Assembly (NCBI RefSeq): GCF_026212465.1
Contig: NC_080053.1
Location: 14,950,546 to 15,014,545 of the forward strand
Direction of reading: 5' to 3'
DNA from: Amaranthus tricolor
Lineage: Eukaryota > Streptophyta > Magnoliopsida > Caryophyllales > Amaranthaceae
DNA length: 64,000 nucleotides
Below, piece by piece: positions 27,729-39,644 of this stretch; position 1 is the stretch's first letter, and each line of letters starts with the position of its first letter. Position numbers and translations under genes: made by a program. The notes beneath the pieces were generated by a model. It saw only the letters and a list, made by a program, of their open reading frames with translations. It was not told the DNA's origin and made no database searches.

Positions 27729-28846
27729 TGATAGCCCTTCTAGGTTTTGATGATGACTACACTTAAGATAAAACAACTATATTTTAGAGATTGTGAGCAG
27801 GTCGATATCCGGTCTTCATAAAAATCGTTGATAGTGCCTACGACTTAGTCTATGAGCTTTGTACATGTCAAATATATCCAAGAAAGATAGATCAGGAAAA
27901 TCGTTGTATGATGTCAAATGTAGATGGGAGGTCTATTTTTCCTAAGTTGATAATTTGACGATACTAGTTGATGAGTGGAGATAGTGCCTTATTTCCAAGA
28001 CTCAAGTCTGGAAGAATCAACATCAGCTGAAAATTCTGTAGAAAATATTTTCTGAGTTTTTTAGTTGATGTATGGGTCAAATTAATTTGTTGCATCATTA
28101 ATTTGTTAAGTTAGTTGGGAGAGCATTTTATAACTTCTTTTAACAATAACCGGTACTTTTTCTTAAAGGTAGAGAAAACTTCTCTTAATTTTTATCCACA
28201 TAAATAGGCTTGAATTATTGGTTTAATTAAGAAAAACTAACTTGCCTAATTTTAGAAAATAAAACCATGGCATTATTTCTTGCAAATCAAGTTCCACTTA
28301 CTCTTCCTTGATTTTAGGATTAAGGATGTAGTAGGTAGTTATTTCTTTCACTTACATACGTAAAGCTCTGATATAAAAGGAGTTATCTTTAACTGGTTTT
28401 TTAAGTGGAGATGCGTAAGATTGAAAAATTAACAAGAAATATTTTTGCTCCAAAATTGCCAATTAACCTAAAACTATTTTCTTGTGCAACTCATTAATTT
28501 TTATCCTTAGGTATTTGGTCTTTGTAAAGGGTTTTAGAGAGGATTGTTGTAACTAGACTTGGGAAAGTCTAGGGGAGAAGAGAGAAGCTTCGTGTGAAGC
28601 AAGAGAAGGAGAAAGAGAAAGAGAAGTTGGTCTAGTTTTGTTTATTTGTTTAGTGTAATTGTAACTAATTGCCTAAAACATAGTAGAGAATTTGAAATCT
28701 CGGGGGGTCATGGTTTTTCCTTCTATTGCCGAGAAGGTTTCCACGTAAAAATTGTGTTGCCTCTTTCTACTTTTGCGCATCAAGTTTAAGTTTTAATTCC
28801 GCAATCTAATTCCGCAAAAATAAGGCAAAAACACTTAAACTTATCA
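27729..28846 (+). repeat. copia 3' LTR (about 1.1 kb)
   Basis: It begins TGATAG after a polypurine tract and ends with the near-complement CTTATCA. A TTTTGATGATGAC word near the start is typical of SIRE-like copia LTRs. It carries GAGAAGAGAGAAGC-type purine-rich sequence at 28570-28630. The partner 5' LTR is not in the window. Confidence 0.7.
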
Positions 28847-28879
28847 AACAACAATTCACCACCACCCTTCCCCCCTTGT

Positions 28880-29467
28880 TGTCTCTAACCATTTCTACAA
28901 AGTTCTCCATTTCTTTATTTATTGCTTTTTCTTTTGTCATTTCTAGTATGTGTGAGTAGTTTCCTTAGGGGTTTTAGTTTGGTGAAACCCTAAGTTTGGA
29001 GCTTTTTTTCATGTGTTAGGTTAGGGTTGAGGTTGTTGTTGATTGATTGATTGATATTCGATTGGAATCTTATCCTGCCACCCTTTAGGAGACATAGGGC
29101 GATTATAGGTTGTTCGTGTGGCTTATAGGGTCACATACTTCCTCTCATTATCTAGAGTGTCTCAATTGATTATCGTTCGATCTCCCTTGACCTAACTTTC
29201 CATGAGTTCGTAGAGACCAACCTAGGATGCATCCCTACCATCCTCGTTTGTCTTTGATCGTTTATCACCACTTTTATATTTGCTTTGTTATTACTTCTAG
29301 TAGTTTAGTTCATTAACCTCCCTGCATCAAGTCCTTTGTCTTCCTACCCTTGTCCTCGTGGTTCGATTTCCAACTTACCGCTACGCTCTCTGTAGTTGTA
29401 TTAGGGTGTTATAAATATTTTTTGATTCGGGCTTAGTATTAATGACGTGCGAAAACCCCGGTTATCA
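28880..29467 (+). repeat. truncated gypsy LTR (3' part)
   Basis: From about 28900 this matches the 3' third of the solo LTR at 31601-33161: shared CCTTAGGGGTT, GGTGAAACCCTA, CTTTAGGAGACATAGGGCGA and TTGTATTAGGGTGTTATAA, ending GGTTATCA at 29467. Its 5' part is missing, cut where copia fragment 5 ends. Copia 6 gag sequence begins directly after, so this LTR interrupted that element. Confidence 0.75.
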
Positions 29468-29519
29468 AGTCCGTGCACAGGGAAGTACACAACATCCTTC
29501 TTTTGGTTCTAGTCGTTCG

Positions 29520-31600
29520 TTTAACATTTCCCAATAATCCAATTATAGTGGTAGTAATCGCACTCGAGAGGGGGCTCGTGTCCATGTTGTTACCAATGAA
29601 TCAAGTCAATGCTTAAAGGAGGGTAGAACACCCCTTGCTGGTTTTACACAAGAACAAATGCGAGTGTTACTTAATTTGATTAACAATGAACAAAACATTA
29701 ATTCTAGAATGGCTGGTGAGTCTTCTTTATCAAATTAGATTATTGACTCTAGTGCTTCACACCACATTTCTGGAGATTTTTTGTGGTTGCATAATACTCA
29801 TACTCTACATGCGTGTCCTGTTGGTCTCCCTAATGGAAATCATTGGAAGGAGAAATGTTTTTAACAAATGAACTTGTGTTGCGACATGTTTATGTGTCCC
29901 CAATTTTCAACGTAATCTGATCTCAGTTTCACGATTGTTAATCCATGTATTATACAATTCACTAATTTTTTATGTGCTATACAGGACCAACCATCAGAGA
30001 CCTTATTAGAGCAGGTGAACAACAGGGGGGGACTTTATTACTTCAGGACTGTTGCAACTACTAATGCTGTTGTGGTTTCCGATTTGAGTGACTTTAAGTT
30101 GTGGAAGACTGGGACATTCCTCATAACGTGTTGTCAAGTTACTGCCTTCTTTTCGATTCAGTATCTCAAAGAAAAAACTGAATAATGTATGTGATGTTTT
30201 TCCAGTGGCAAAACAAACACGAGATTGTATTCTACTTAGTAATCACAAAGCTAGTCGAATTTTGAACTCATACATTGTGATTTGTAGGGCCCTTATACTA
30301 CACCCTCCTCTTGTGATGCAATTTATTTTTTAACTATTGTTGATGATTTTTCTAGAGCTGTTTGTGTAAATTTCTTGAGAACTAAAACAGAAGTCTATAA
30401 ATTTTTTACTTCCTATTTTTTCATGATTGAGCGTCAATTCAAGACCAAAGTGAAAATTGTCCAAAGTGATAATGAAACAGAGTTTAGGTGCATGTTTGAG
30501 TTTTTCTGCCAACATGGTATTCTTTTTCAATCTTCTTGCATCGGAAATTCTCAACAAAATGGGCGTGTTGAGCATAAGCACTAACACATGTTGAATGTTA
30601 GTAGGGCTTTGATGTTTTAAGCAAATCTACTTGTTAGTTTTTGGAGAGAATGTATCCTTACTACAATATATTTGATTAATCGTGCACATTCTGGTTTACT
30701 TGCCAATAAAACTCCTTTTGAGGTTCTCTTTGATCATGCTCCTAATTTTGATGTCCTGCACATTTTTGGATATTTGTTTTTCTCACAATTAAAAAAGCTA
30801 AAGGTAATAAATCTCCTTCTAGAGGTAGAAAATATGTCTTTATTGGATATCCGACAGGTCAAAAGTGGTAGAAAGTGTATGATCTTAAAACTAGAGACTT
30901 CTTTGTCTCTCGGAATGTACAATTTCATGAGAATGAGTTTCCGTTTACCTGATCTCTCGGTGACGTTGAGTGTTCTCCTCATGATCTTTATGGTTCCCCT
31001 TTAGATGATTCAGAACTTTCTTTTCTCCTATTGAAAGTACACAATCCACATCATCTCCTAACTCTTATTCATTTTGCTCTGGCCAAGTGATAACTCTTCT
31101 TCCTCTCCATCTGATTTTACAATCTCCTCCCAAACTTTAACCCTAATATGTCTCCCTCTAAGGGTCATGAGGAACCAATTCCTCCTCTTGTTCTTGAGTC
31201 TAATGATGTTGCTCAACCTGAGCTAGTGCGACGTGGTCATAGAGATAAAAAGCCAAGTGTACTACTTCGTGATTATGTCACTAACAATGTGAAAAAAATG
31301 AGTCCTTCTCCATGTTCCTCTGCTCCCTCATGTCTCTCAGGTACTCCTTATCCTATAGCTCACTTTAATTGTGATAATTTTTCTTTGTGCCATCGTGCAT
31401 TTCTTGCGGCTGTAGATGCAGGCATTGAGCCCAAACATTTCAATGAGGCCATGAAATATCCCAAGTGGCGAGAGGCAATGCAAAAAGAACTTCGTGCCCT
31501 CGAAGATAATGAAACCTAGGTGATGGATACTTTATCTCCCGGGAAGAAGGATTTGGGCTGTAAATGGGTGTACAAGATCAAATAACATTTTGACGATAGT
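29520..31600 (+). pseudogene. copia 6 gag end, protease and integrase
   Basis: GFTQEQMRVLLNLI marks the end of gag. IIDSSASHHISGDF is the protease box, with DSS in place of DSG. Integrase shows FLTIVDDFSRAV, then VKIVQSDNETEF and NSQQNGRVEHKH, giving recognisable D-D-E positions, then NKTPFEVLFDHAP at 30700. The linker at 31148-31519 ends in the RT start, GCKWVYKIK. Stops at several places make it non-functional. Confidence 0.85.
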
Positions 31601-33161
31601 TGATGTGCACGTTTTAGAGCACATTTATGTCCCATTACAGTGTCAAGTCTCGCTATTTTACATTGGTTTTATACATATTCCACTCGATCTTACCTTGCTT
31701 TTGTCTCCAAGGTTTTTTAAGGTCATTTCAGGTATTTTTGGAGATTTTGAGATCAAGTAGCATGAGTTCGAGACTTAAACACCACTATCGAAGATGAGAC
31801 ACACGTACCAAAACCTCTCAAAGCATTCCAAACCACCCCCAGAAGCCTCGCAAAGTTCAAAGACCTTCCGGCACTTCAAGAATACATTTCGAGAAGAAAT
31901 CAAGACATTCGACCACCCATTCGGTCGAATGGGGGTTGGTTCGGGCGAAAGGGACCCCAATTCGGGCGAATGGGTCAGTGGAACTCAAGAAAAAATGTTT
32001 AAAGCTGCTGAAAACACCGAAGCAGAGTCCATTCGGGCGAATACAATGACTATTCGGGCGAATGGGGTTCAAACTTCAAGGAAACGATGTTCAAACGTGC
32101 TGGAAACCTCAAAGCTGCTTCCTCGGGCGAATCAACACCCATTCAGGCGAATGCCCCACTAATTCGGGTGAATGGGTCATAAAACTGTGCGTGTTATTTT
32201 TTTCGCAAGCCGTACCTCGTGGGTTGTTTTAGGGCTTTTATTTCCCTTTGCTTCTAGGCTATATATATATCCTCATTTCTGAATGTAATAGCTATGCCTA
32301 CTTTGAGAGACTCCCTCTCAACTTAGAACATCAATCTTTATTGCATTCTCTTTCATTTATGCCCTAGTGTAGTTTAAGCTTTCATTTATTGCCTTCATTT
32401 ACATTCAAGCTTTGTATCTTTGATTTTTCTTATTCTTTCTTTCAACCTTTGGTTTATGTAAGTTTATTTCATCTTTTATTGCTTTCTTGTCTTTTAATAC
32501 TTTCATTTACTACTCTTTATTGCTTTCTTCACATTTGCTTTGAGTAGTTGCTTCATTTATTGCTTACTTGTTCTTCATTATTTCTTGTTATCGTTTATTG
32601 CCTTCTTGTTTCTTGTTGGTTTATTTCTGCCCTTTATGCTTTCCATCATGTTTCCATTTGCTTGCTTTGTCTTAGTAATCTCTAGCATGTGCAAGTAATT
32701 CCCTTAGGGGTTGTGGTTTGGTGAAACCCTAGGTTTGGTTCTCGTTCTTATCCTGCCATTCTTTAGGAGACATAGGGCGATTATGGGTCGTTTGTGTGGC
32801 TTATAGGGTCACAAACTCCCCTCGTTATCTAGAGTGTCTCGATTGATTACCTTTCGATCTCTCTTGACCTAGCTCTCCATGAGTCCTTAGAAACCTACCT
32901 AGGGTGGATCTTTACCATCCCCGTTTGTCTCTTATCGTTTATCGTTACCTTTATATTTGCTTTTTTATTGCTTTTTGTATTCTAGTCTATACACCCTTTC
33001 ACCCTTTAACCTTCCTACGTCACGTCATTTATCTCGCTAGCCTTGTCCTCGTGGTTCGATCCTCGACTTATCGCTACGCTATTTGTAGTTGTATTAGGGT
33101 GTTATAAGTATTGTTTGTATAACTTGGCTTCTTAGTTAACGAAGCTAAAAGCCGGTAATCA
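31601..33161 (+). repeat. gypsy solo LTR (1,561 bp)
   Basis: It starts TGATGTGCACG and ends GGTAATCA. The flanks ATAGT and ATTTT may be a decayed 5-bp target duplication, and RT coding of copia 6 runs on across the site (...YHFDDS | VERYKARL). No internal gypsy coding sequence lies between, so LTR-LTR recombination is the likely origin. The 3' third matches the fragment at 28880-29467. Confidence 0.75.
31917..32177. repeat. cluster of dyad motif CATTCGGGCGAATG in the gypsy LTR
   Basis: Eight versions of the near-palindrome (A/C)ATTCGGGCGAATG, differing by one to three bases, occur within about 260 bp of the solo LTR. They lie near 31917, 31940, 31959, 32030, 32052, 32122, 32140 and 32161. 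They could be U3 protein-binding sites, but no function is shown. Confidence 0.8.
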
Positions 33162-34500
33162 ATTTTGTTGAACGTTACAAAGCCCGCCTTGTAATTCTTG
33201 GTAATCATCAGGTTGAAGGGATTGTCTACACCGAGACATTCGCTCATGTCGCTAAAATGGTTACTGTTCGTGCCTTTCTTGCTGTCGCTGCTTCTAGTAA
33301 TTGGGAAGTTCACCAAATGGATGTTCATAATACTTTTCTCCACGGTGATCTTGATGAGAATGTCTATATGAAATTACGTTCAAGTTTTAGTTCGAATGCT
33401 CCTGGAAAAGTTTATCGTCTTCGCAAATCTCTTTACAGCATTCGTCAAGCTCCAAGGTGTTGGTTTGCTAAACTAGCTTCTTTATTGCAAAATTATGGGT
33501 TTGTTCACTCCTCTAACTACTCTCTATTCACTTTCAACAAAGGCCTTGTTTGTATTAATCTTCTAGTGTTATGGATGACATAATCATCTCTAGTAATAAT
33601 GCTGCATCTCTTACTACTTTCAAGCGTTATCTGGGGGAGTGTTTCCATATGAAGGATTTGGGGCCTTTTTAAGTATTTTTTGGGCATTGAGGTGGCTCGT
33701 AGCTCAGATGGATTTTTCTTTTCATAGTGGAAATACATTGCATTATAGATATTATTTCTGAAACTGGTTTGTTGGGTGCTAAGCCTGCTACCTCTCCTCT
33801 CGAGCAAAATCATCCTCTTGCTCTTGACACTAATCCCTTATACTCTTTTCCTGCTCAATATAGGCGACTCATTGGACATCTCATATATTTATCCTTTACT
33901 CACCCTGATTTGGCTTATGTTGTTCGTGTTCTTGCTCAGTTTATGCATCAGCCCCGTCAGTCATATTGGGAAGCTACTCTTCGTGTTGTGAGGTATTTAA
34001 AAGGGAGTCCTGGTCAGGGCCTTGTATTGGGTTCACTCTTTAACTTGTTTTTAACTACTTGGTGTAACTCGGATTGGCCTACCTGTCCTTTTACTAGACG
34101 TTTCTTTACTGGTTGGATAGATTTCCTAGGTTCCTCTCCTATTTCTTGGAAGAGTAAGAAACAACATACGGTTTCTCGCTCCTCCTCTGAGGGTGAGTAT
34201 CGTTCTATGGCCAACGTTGCTGCTGAACTAAAATGGCTTTATGCTCTTCATGCTAGTCTAGGTGGTTCTTCTGCTCATCCAATTCATCTTTATTGTGATA
34301 GTCAATTTGCTCTTCACATGGCTCATAATCCTATGTATCATGAACACACAAACCATATAGAGGTTGATAGTCACTGCGTTCGAGATGCTTTTCAATCCGG
34401 ACTCCTTGTCACCTATCATGTTTGTACTACCGAACAACTTGCTGATATATTTACCAAAGCTTTGGGGTATCATAGTTTACTTATTTTCTTTGCAAGTTGA
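33162..34500 (+). pseudogene. copia 6 reverse transcriptase and RNase H
   Basis: RT: RYKARLVILGNHQVEGIVY, then WEVHQMDVHNTFLHGDLDE and LYSIRQAPRCWFAKLAS. At the YVDD box (about 33565) a base has been lost and the frame shifts. RNase H is open from 33727 to 34500 with RRLIGHLIYLSFTHPDLAY, SKKQHTVSRSSSEGEYRSMA, LYCDSQFALHMAHNPMYHE and EQLADIFTKALG. Confidence 0.88.
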
Positions 34501-34534
34501 GCATTTATGATTTGTTTGCTCAACTTGAGGAGGG

Positions 34535-34740
34535 TGTTGGACCATTAACCATATATTATATTGTATTATTAATTGGGCTTCCTTGTATATATTATTTAAT
34601 GGGCTGAGGTGTATATTGTAGTCCAAGTATCATGTGTATATATATACTTGTCCTATAATCTTTGCTAGTAATGACAAAGGGGCAGCGACATTGAAAACCC
34701 TTTCATTCTGACTCTTCTCCTTCATACTTTCATAGCATCA
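34535..34740 (+). repeat. copia 6 3' LTR (about 206 bp)
   Basis: It follows a purine tract (GAGGAGGG) and starts TGTTGGACC. A TATATATA box stands at about 34634-34644, and the LTR ends near 34740. Its closeness to PAD4 makes it a possible source of promoter sequence. Confidence 0.7.
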
Positions 34741-34963
34741 ATCGATTCAAATAAAAAAAAGTTCTAGTGTTTTAACATTGACATCAAATTATTTACCTCA
34801 TCATATAAATCCCAAAAAATCGTTTTGAACATCATTTGTTTCATATATTAATAATACAGATTTTCACACACCTAAAAAGACTATCCTCAAGCAAAGAATA
34901 TCTTCGTCAATCTATTCATGTGAACCATTTTTTCTTAAGAAACTCAACAAAAAGGTTAAGAAA
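34741..34963 (+). promoter_or_regulatory. PAD4 proximal upstream region (223 bp) between LTR and start codon
   Basis: Only 223 bp separate the copia LTR from the PAD4 ATG. The stretch is AT-rich with a possible TATA-like CATATAAAT at about 34803. TTGAC cores occur on both strands (near 34779 and 34906), but they are not full TTGACC/T W-boxes. The transcription start may lie here or in the LTR. Assignment is by position. Confidence 0.4.
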
Positions 34964-34983
34964 ATGGAAGTAGAAGGATCATT
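34964..34983 (+). CDS. PAD4: PAD4 exon 1 (20 nt)
   Basis: ATG plus 17 nt encoding MEVEGS and two bases of a leucine codon, followed by a consensus GTAAGT donor. Intron 1 (34984-35094, 111 bp) ends TTTTTTTAATCACAG, and splicing restores the frame into FETTEM. Without it the protein would have to start at 35036 inside the intron or at 35111 (residue 13). Chosen by splice logic and family N-terminus. Confidence 0.75.
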
Positions 34984-37900
34984 GTAAGTGCCAAAAGAAT
35001 GGACTTTTTTTCCTGTTTTTCTTTTTCTTTTCTAATTGACTTTGAAATTTATAAAAATTGTTTCAATACATTTATTGGATTTTTTTAATCACAGATTTGA
35101 GACAACAGAAATGGCAGCAAACTTGTTAGTATCAACAAATCTATTAGTTGACTCATGGAGATTATGCAGCCTTGCAAACTCCTCTGTTTCTGATGCTTTT
35201 GTTGTCCAACAAAATGGCCCAATAGGGCTAATGGGTTTTTCGGGCCTGCCTGATAATTCTTCGGGTTTGGGTTTGGGTTTGGGTTCGGGTTCATTCGTGG
35301 AAGACATGGTTGCACTTCAAGATGTTGATGGTAACGGGCTGTTTTGCGGGCTCCACGGCCATGGAGATCATGGTGATGATGAGGAGCTTGTTATGGTTCA
35401 TGTTGGGTATTTGCAACTTTTCTTCGGTATTTATGACAATCCTGGTTTTCAATTTCAGGTTTGTTTATGATTATCTTGTTTTACGTTGTTATTGGAGTAT
35501 ATAGTTACTGTTATCGAAAATACTCAGAATTGCACAAATTTGCAATGGGTGGAAAAGCTTTAATGACTTATAAAGTATGATCAATCTTTAATTTATTGAT
35601 CTGAGATAAACAATCCCAGACTCGCAACACCTCCCTTAGACATGCAAACTCATATCAAATTTACCTGTGGGAGTAATCAATTAGGATAGCAACTGCTATT
35701 TTTTTTGGACTTACTATTTAAATTTTTACGCATTTTATAAGTCAAGGGGATATATCTCAAATAAAACCATGTGACTATGTGAAGAAGAGCTCTAATAAAA
35801 TATAGTATTTACACACCATCTTAATTAATTAATCAATATCGGATAAACCATTATAATAGTTACCATCATTTAACGCTAATACAAAAATTACTGATTATTA
35901 AATAAAAATGAGTTTAAAAAAACTACAAATATATATACTTCTATTAGTCTATATAGTATATACTTTAGACAATATCTTACATTTCACACCAACCTAATCG
36001 TTTTCCCATGATTATATACACTTAGAACTCTTCAAAAGTAACCCGACTCGAAATTCGAACCGAAATTGAAAGTAAATCGACCCGAAAATGTATTTTTTTT
36101 TTATTTATCGAACCGACAGTACCCGAACCGATTGACAACCGAAAATGAGAAAGTTGAACCCGAGCTGTAACCGATAGACTCATATTCAATTATCTTATTT
36201 GTTAATCTAATAAAGTGTCAGATATTTTAATAAATTAAATTTTATAAATACATGCTTTCCCATATTTAGAGTTAATAATCAATGGTCAATGTTTATTTAA
36301 CTTCTTTTAATCGAATTAAATGAATATTGATAGAACTTTATAATTTTAATTTCCTGTCAAACAAGTAAAAGTAACAAAGTAATAATGATTACTAATTAAT
36401 TTGCATTTTAACTATTTTGCTTTAAATAAAGAGAATCTTGTCATCAATTAAAAATTGACTAACAACTTAATTTGATATTGATTCGATCGATAGTAATTAG
36501 TAATATGTAGCTGAATTTTGCTTTAAAAAAAATTCGAATTCGATCTGTACCCGACAACCGGAGACCGATTGAAACTCGACACGAACTTCAACCGACACCG
36601 AACTGATGCTAACTCGATAGCTTGAATAATCGATCTCCAACCGAACCGTGACTAACCGACTCGACCCGAGTGTGATCCGTTGTAACACACAGCCAAAAAA
36701 TAACCGATCCGAAATGCAACCAAATCGAATGACATCCGTCTGAAATCGACCCGATCACCCGAATGAACACCTCTATTAATACAGTACTACAAAATTTAAT
36801 AATACAAAATACATGTAGTAGTCTTAATTGAATCTCTTTAGTATTTAACAATTACTCCCTTCAATTTTGATTAAATGTCTCATTTGATTTTTTGACTTAA
36901 TTATCTATTAATTTTAATTTTTTATAATTTTGATTATGTATGATTAAAGATATTTAGGATTATATTAACACAATAAATAGAGTGAAAAAAACTAAACAAA
37001 ACAATTGGTGTGAATTAGAGTATATTTTTATGGTATTTCTTGAGTCAATGGCATCTTCCATGATTGCTATTCAATTCCGTTAAATCAATCTATATGATGG
37101 CAAAAATAATAATGTAAATACTTCAAAAATAATAAAGTATTTTTTTAACCATTTTAATTTGCTTGCTTAAAAACTATTTTTGGCAAAGTAAACTAAGCAC
37201 GTGAAACTATAAATTTCCCTTGTCTTTACTCTTTTTTTTTAATTTGTTCACTCTAACTCATATCATTACTAAGGTTATCAAGAGCAAGTATTTGTATTAT
37301 AAAAAAAGTATCTTATTGAGGAAGGTAAGATTTTGAATTAAGGTGGTTAAATTGTTAATATATTATACTATATAAAAATTAGTTAATTATAATTTTAAAA
37401 TTATGTAGACTGAAATAAATTTGATCATAGAAAAAATTATATTTAATATATAGAGTTGAAGTTTCTCTATAATTATCCCTTCTGAAAAAACAACTAAGTG
37501 TATTTAACTTTATATATTTGCCTAATAAGTTTTCAAAAAATAATATTAAAATTAAAATAGCAAAAATACAAATACCAACTAAAACGGACGAATGTAAAAT
37601 TTAAAAAAAAAAAGAGTAGTAACTTCAACTATTGAGTTTTATAATTTTATTATATTTTTGTACTCTAAACAATATACTTTTTAAGAATAAGAAAAATACA
37701 GAAATGGCATTTTCGGCAAGAGGTGTGACCTCGCACGGCCCATGTAGCTGTCTAACACGTTATACTGAAAGTAGCTAAGTAGAGTAGCTATCAATCACAC
37801 ACTCATAGATTAAAGAGTAACACAGTAGTATTCTTTTCATACTTATTTTGTGACATTACACTCATGTAGTTTCCAACACATTACTGATTACACTCAATAA

Positions 37901-38233
37901 TAAGACAATGTTGTCTTATCAAAGAGTACAATTGCACTGTTGTTATCTTCAAAGAGCTACAAGAGTAAACATTTTACACGTAATTTCTTTTCACATGCAT
38001 TACTGACATAATTTCAATCAATTCATCGGTGTTTACCTGTCAGGGCTGTCACTACAATCTATATAACTTTACGGACAAAAATAACCCGATTCTTATTTGT
38101 CGCCACCCTTTTCATTTTATCGCCACCCCTCCTAATGAAATTACGAATTTGCCCCTGATCTTTAAAAATTTACAAATTTGCCATTGAATATTACTTTTCA
38201 TTTTCATTTTTTTTTAATTTTTTTTAATTATTC

Positions 38234-38276
<43 letters not shown>

Positions 38277-38319
38277 GGTTATTATTATTATTATAACGGT
38301 TATTATTATTACGGTTATT

Positions 38320-38368
<49 letters not shown>

Positions 38369-39381
38369 TAATAATAAAAATAATAATAATAAAAAAAATT
38401 AAAAAAAAAAATACCAATCGCACAAAACATGCGACTGACAGTCGCACAAACCAGTCGCACAAAACGTGCGACTGACAGTCGCACAAAACAGTCGCACGTT
38501 TTGTGCGACTTATATTTTTTTTTTATTTTTTTATTATTATTATTATTATTAATATTGTGGTTGTTATTATTATTATTATTAAATTATTATTGTTTTAATT
38601 ATTATTGTTATAATTGATGTAAGAAAGAAAACGTAAAATTTTATTATTAGAGGAAACCCAAAATACAAATATTGGCTAGATTATAGAAATTAGGAGTTTA
38701 TAAATTACTCCAATACAGAAAACCTTAGCCAAAACAAATTTTTTGGGATGATGCAAAACTAATGCCCAAGACTCCTTTTATAAGGAGAAGAATAACAAGC
38801 CTTTGTTATTCTTCCGATGTGGGATAATGATAAACATTAATCTTCCAATGTGGGATAATGAAAAACATTAATATTTCAATGTGGGATAATGACAAACATC
38901 AATCTTCCAATATGGGATTCAAGACATAACCTTACATTGGAAGATTGATGTTTGTCATTATCCCACATTGGAAGATTAATGTTTTTCATTATCCCACATT
39001 GGAAGATTAATGTTTATCATTATCCCACATCGGACGAATAACAAAGGCTTGTTATTCTTCTCCTTATAAAAGGAGTCTTGGGCATTAGTTTTGCATCATC
39101 CCAAAAAAATCTGTTTTGGCTAAGGTTTTATGTATTGGAGTAATTTATAAACTCTTATTTTCTATAATCTAGCCAATATTTGTATTTTGGGTTTCTTTTA
39201 CTAATAAAATTTTTCTCTCCTCTGCATGTGGACTTAGTCGACACATTGTCGGTGAACCACGTAAATTCTGTTTGTTTTGTGTTTGTCAATTTTTATGCTT
39301 TCTTTCTTACATCAGTTATAACAATAATAATTAAAACAAAAATAATAATTTAATAATAATAATAATAATAACAACAACAAT

Positions 39382-39418
<37 letters not shown>

Positions 39419-39589
39419 TTAATAATAATAACCGTAATAATAATAATAATAAAATTAATAATAAAAAAAAATAAAAAAAATATTAGTCGCACAAAACGTG
39501 CGACTGCTTTGTGCGACTGACAGTCGCACGTTTTGTGCGACTGATATTTTTTTTTTTTTTTTTTTTATTATTATTATTTTTATTATTAA

Positions 39590-39644
<55 letters not shown>

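Larger units (their letters stand above)
25600..28846 (+). mobile_element. copia fragment 5: RT-RNase H with 3' LTR
   Basis: The plus strand carries RT (25620-26240), RNase H (26301-27017) and a 700-bp untranslated tail. A polypurine tract (AAAAAGGGGGGAA) lies at about 27713-27726, followed by an LTR starting TGATAGCCC at 27729 and ending CTTATCA at 28846. RT has stops; RNase H is one uninterrupted frame. The 5' half is missing. The right flank is gypsy LTR sequence, so it may have inserted into that LTR. Confidence 0.82.
29468..34740 (+). mobile_element. copia element 6 (Ale-like), interrupted by a gypsy solo LTR
   Basis: The plus-strand order is gag end, protease, integrase, RT, RNase H, short 3' LTR. 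Coding is broken by stops and by the 1.56 kb solo LTR at 31601-33161, which splits the start of RT exactly inside a conserved block. A short LTR of about 206 bp fits Ale-type copia. Its 3' LTR ends 223 bp before the PAD4 start codon. Confidence 0.85.

Noticed and set aside
31917..32177. CRISPR-like regularly spaced repeat
   Set aside because: Spacing is irregular, the motif is short and variable, and the context is a plant LTR.
35262..35295. Interstitial telomere repeat
   Set aside because: The unit is GGGTTT/GGGTTC, lacking the A of the plant TTTAGGG repeat, and it lies in a PAD4 coding frame.
35085..35315. Two minus-strand frames with PNPNPNPN or PKPKPKPK repeats
   Set aside because: Antisense of the hexanucleotide repeat in PAD4 exon 2.
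36010..36780. Target-site duplication for the CCGA-rich repeat
   Set aside because: Adjacent 8-mers do not match, so the hAT assignment is kept only at low confidence.
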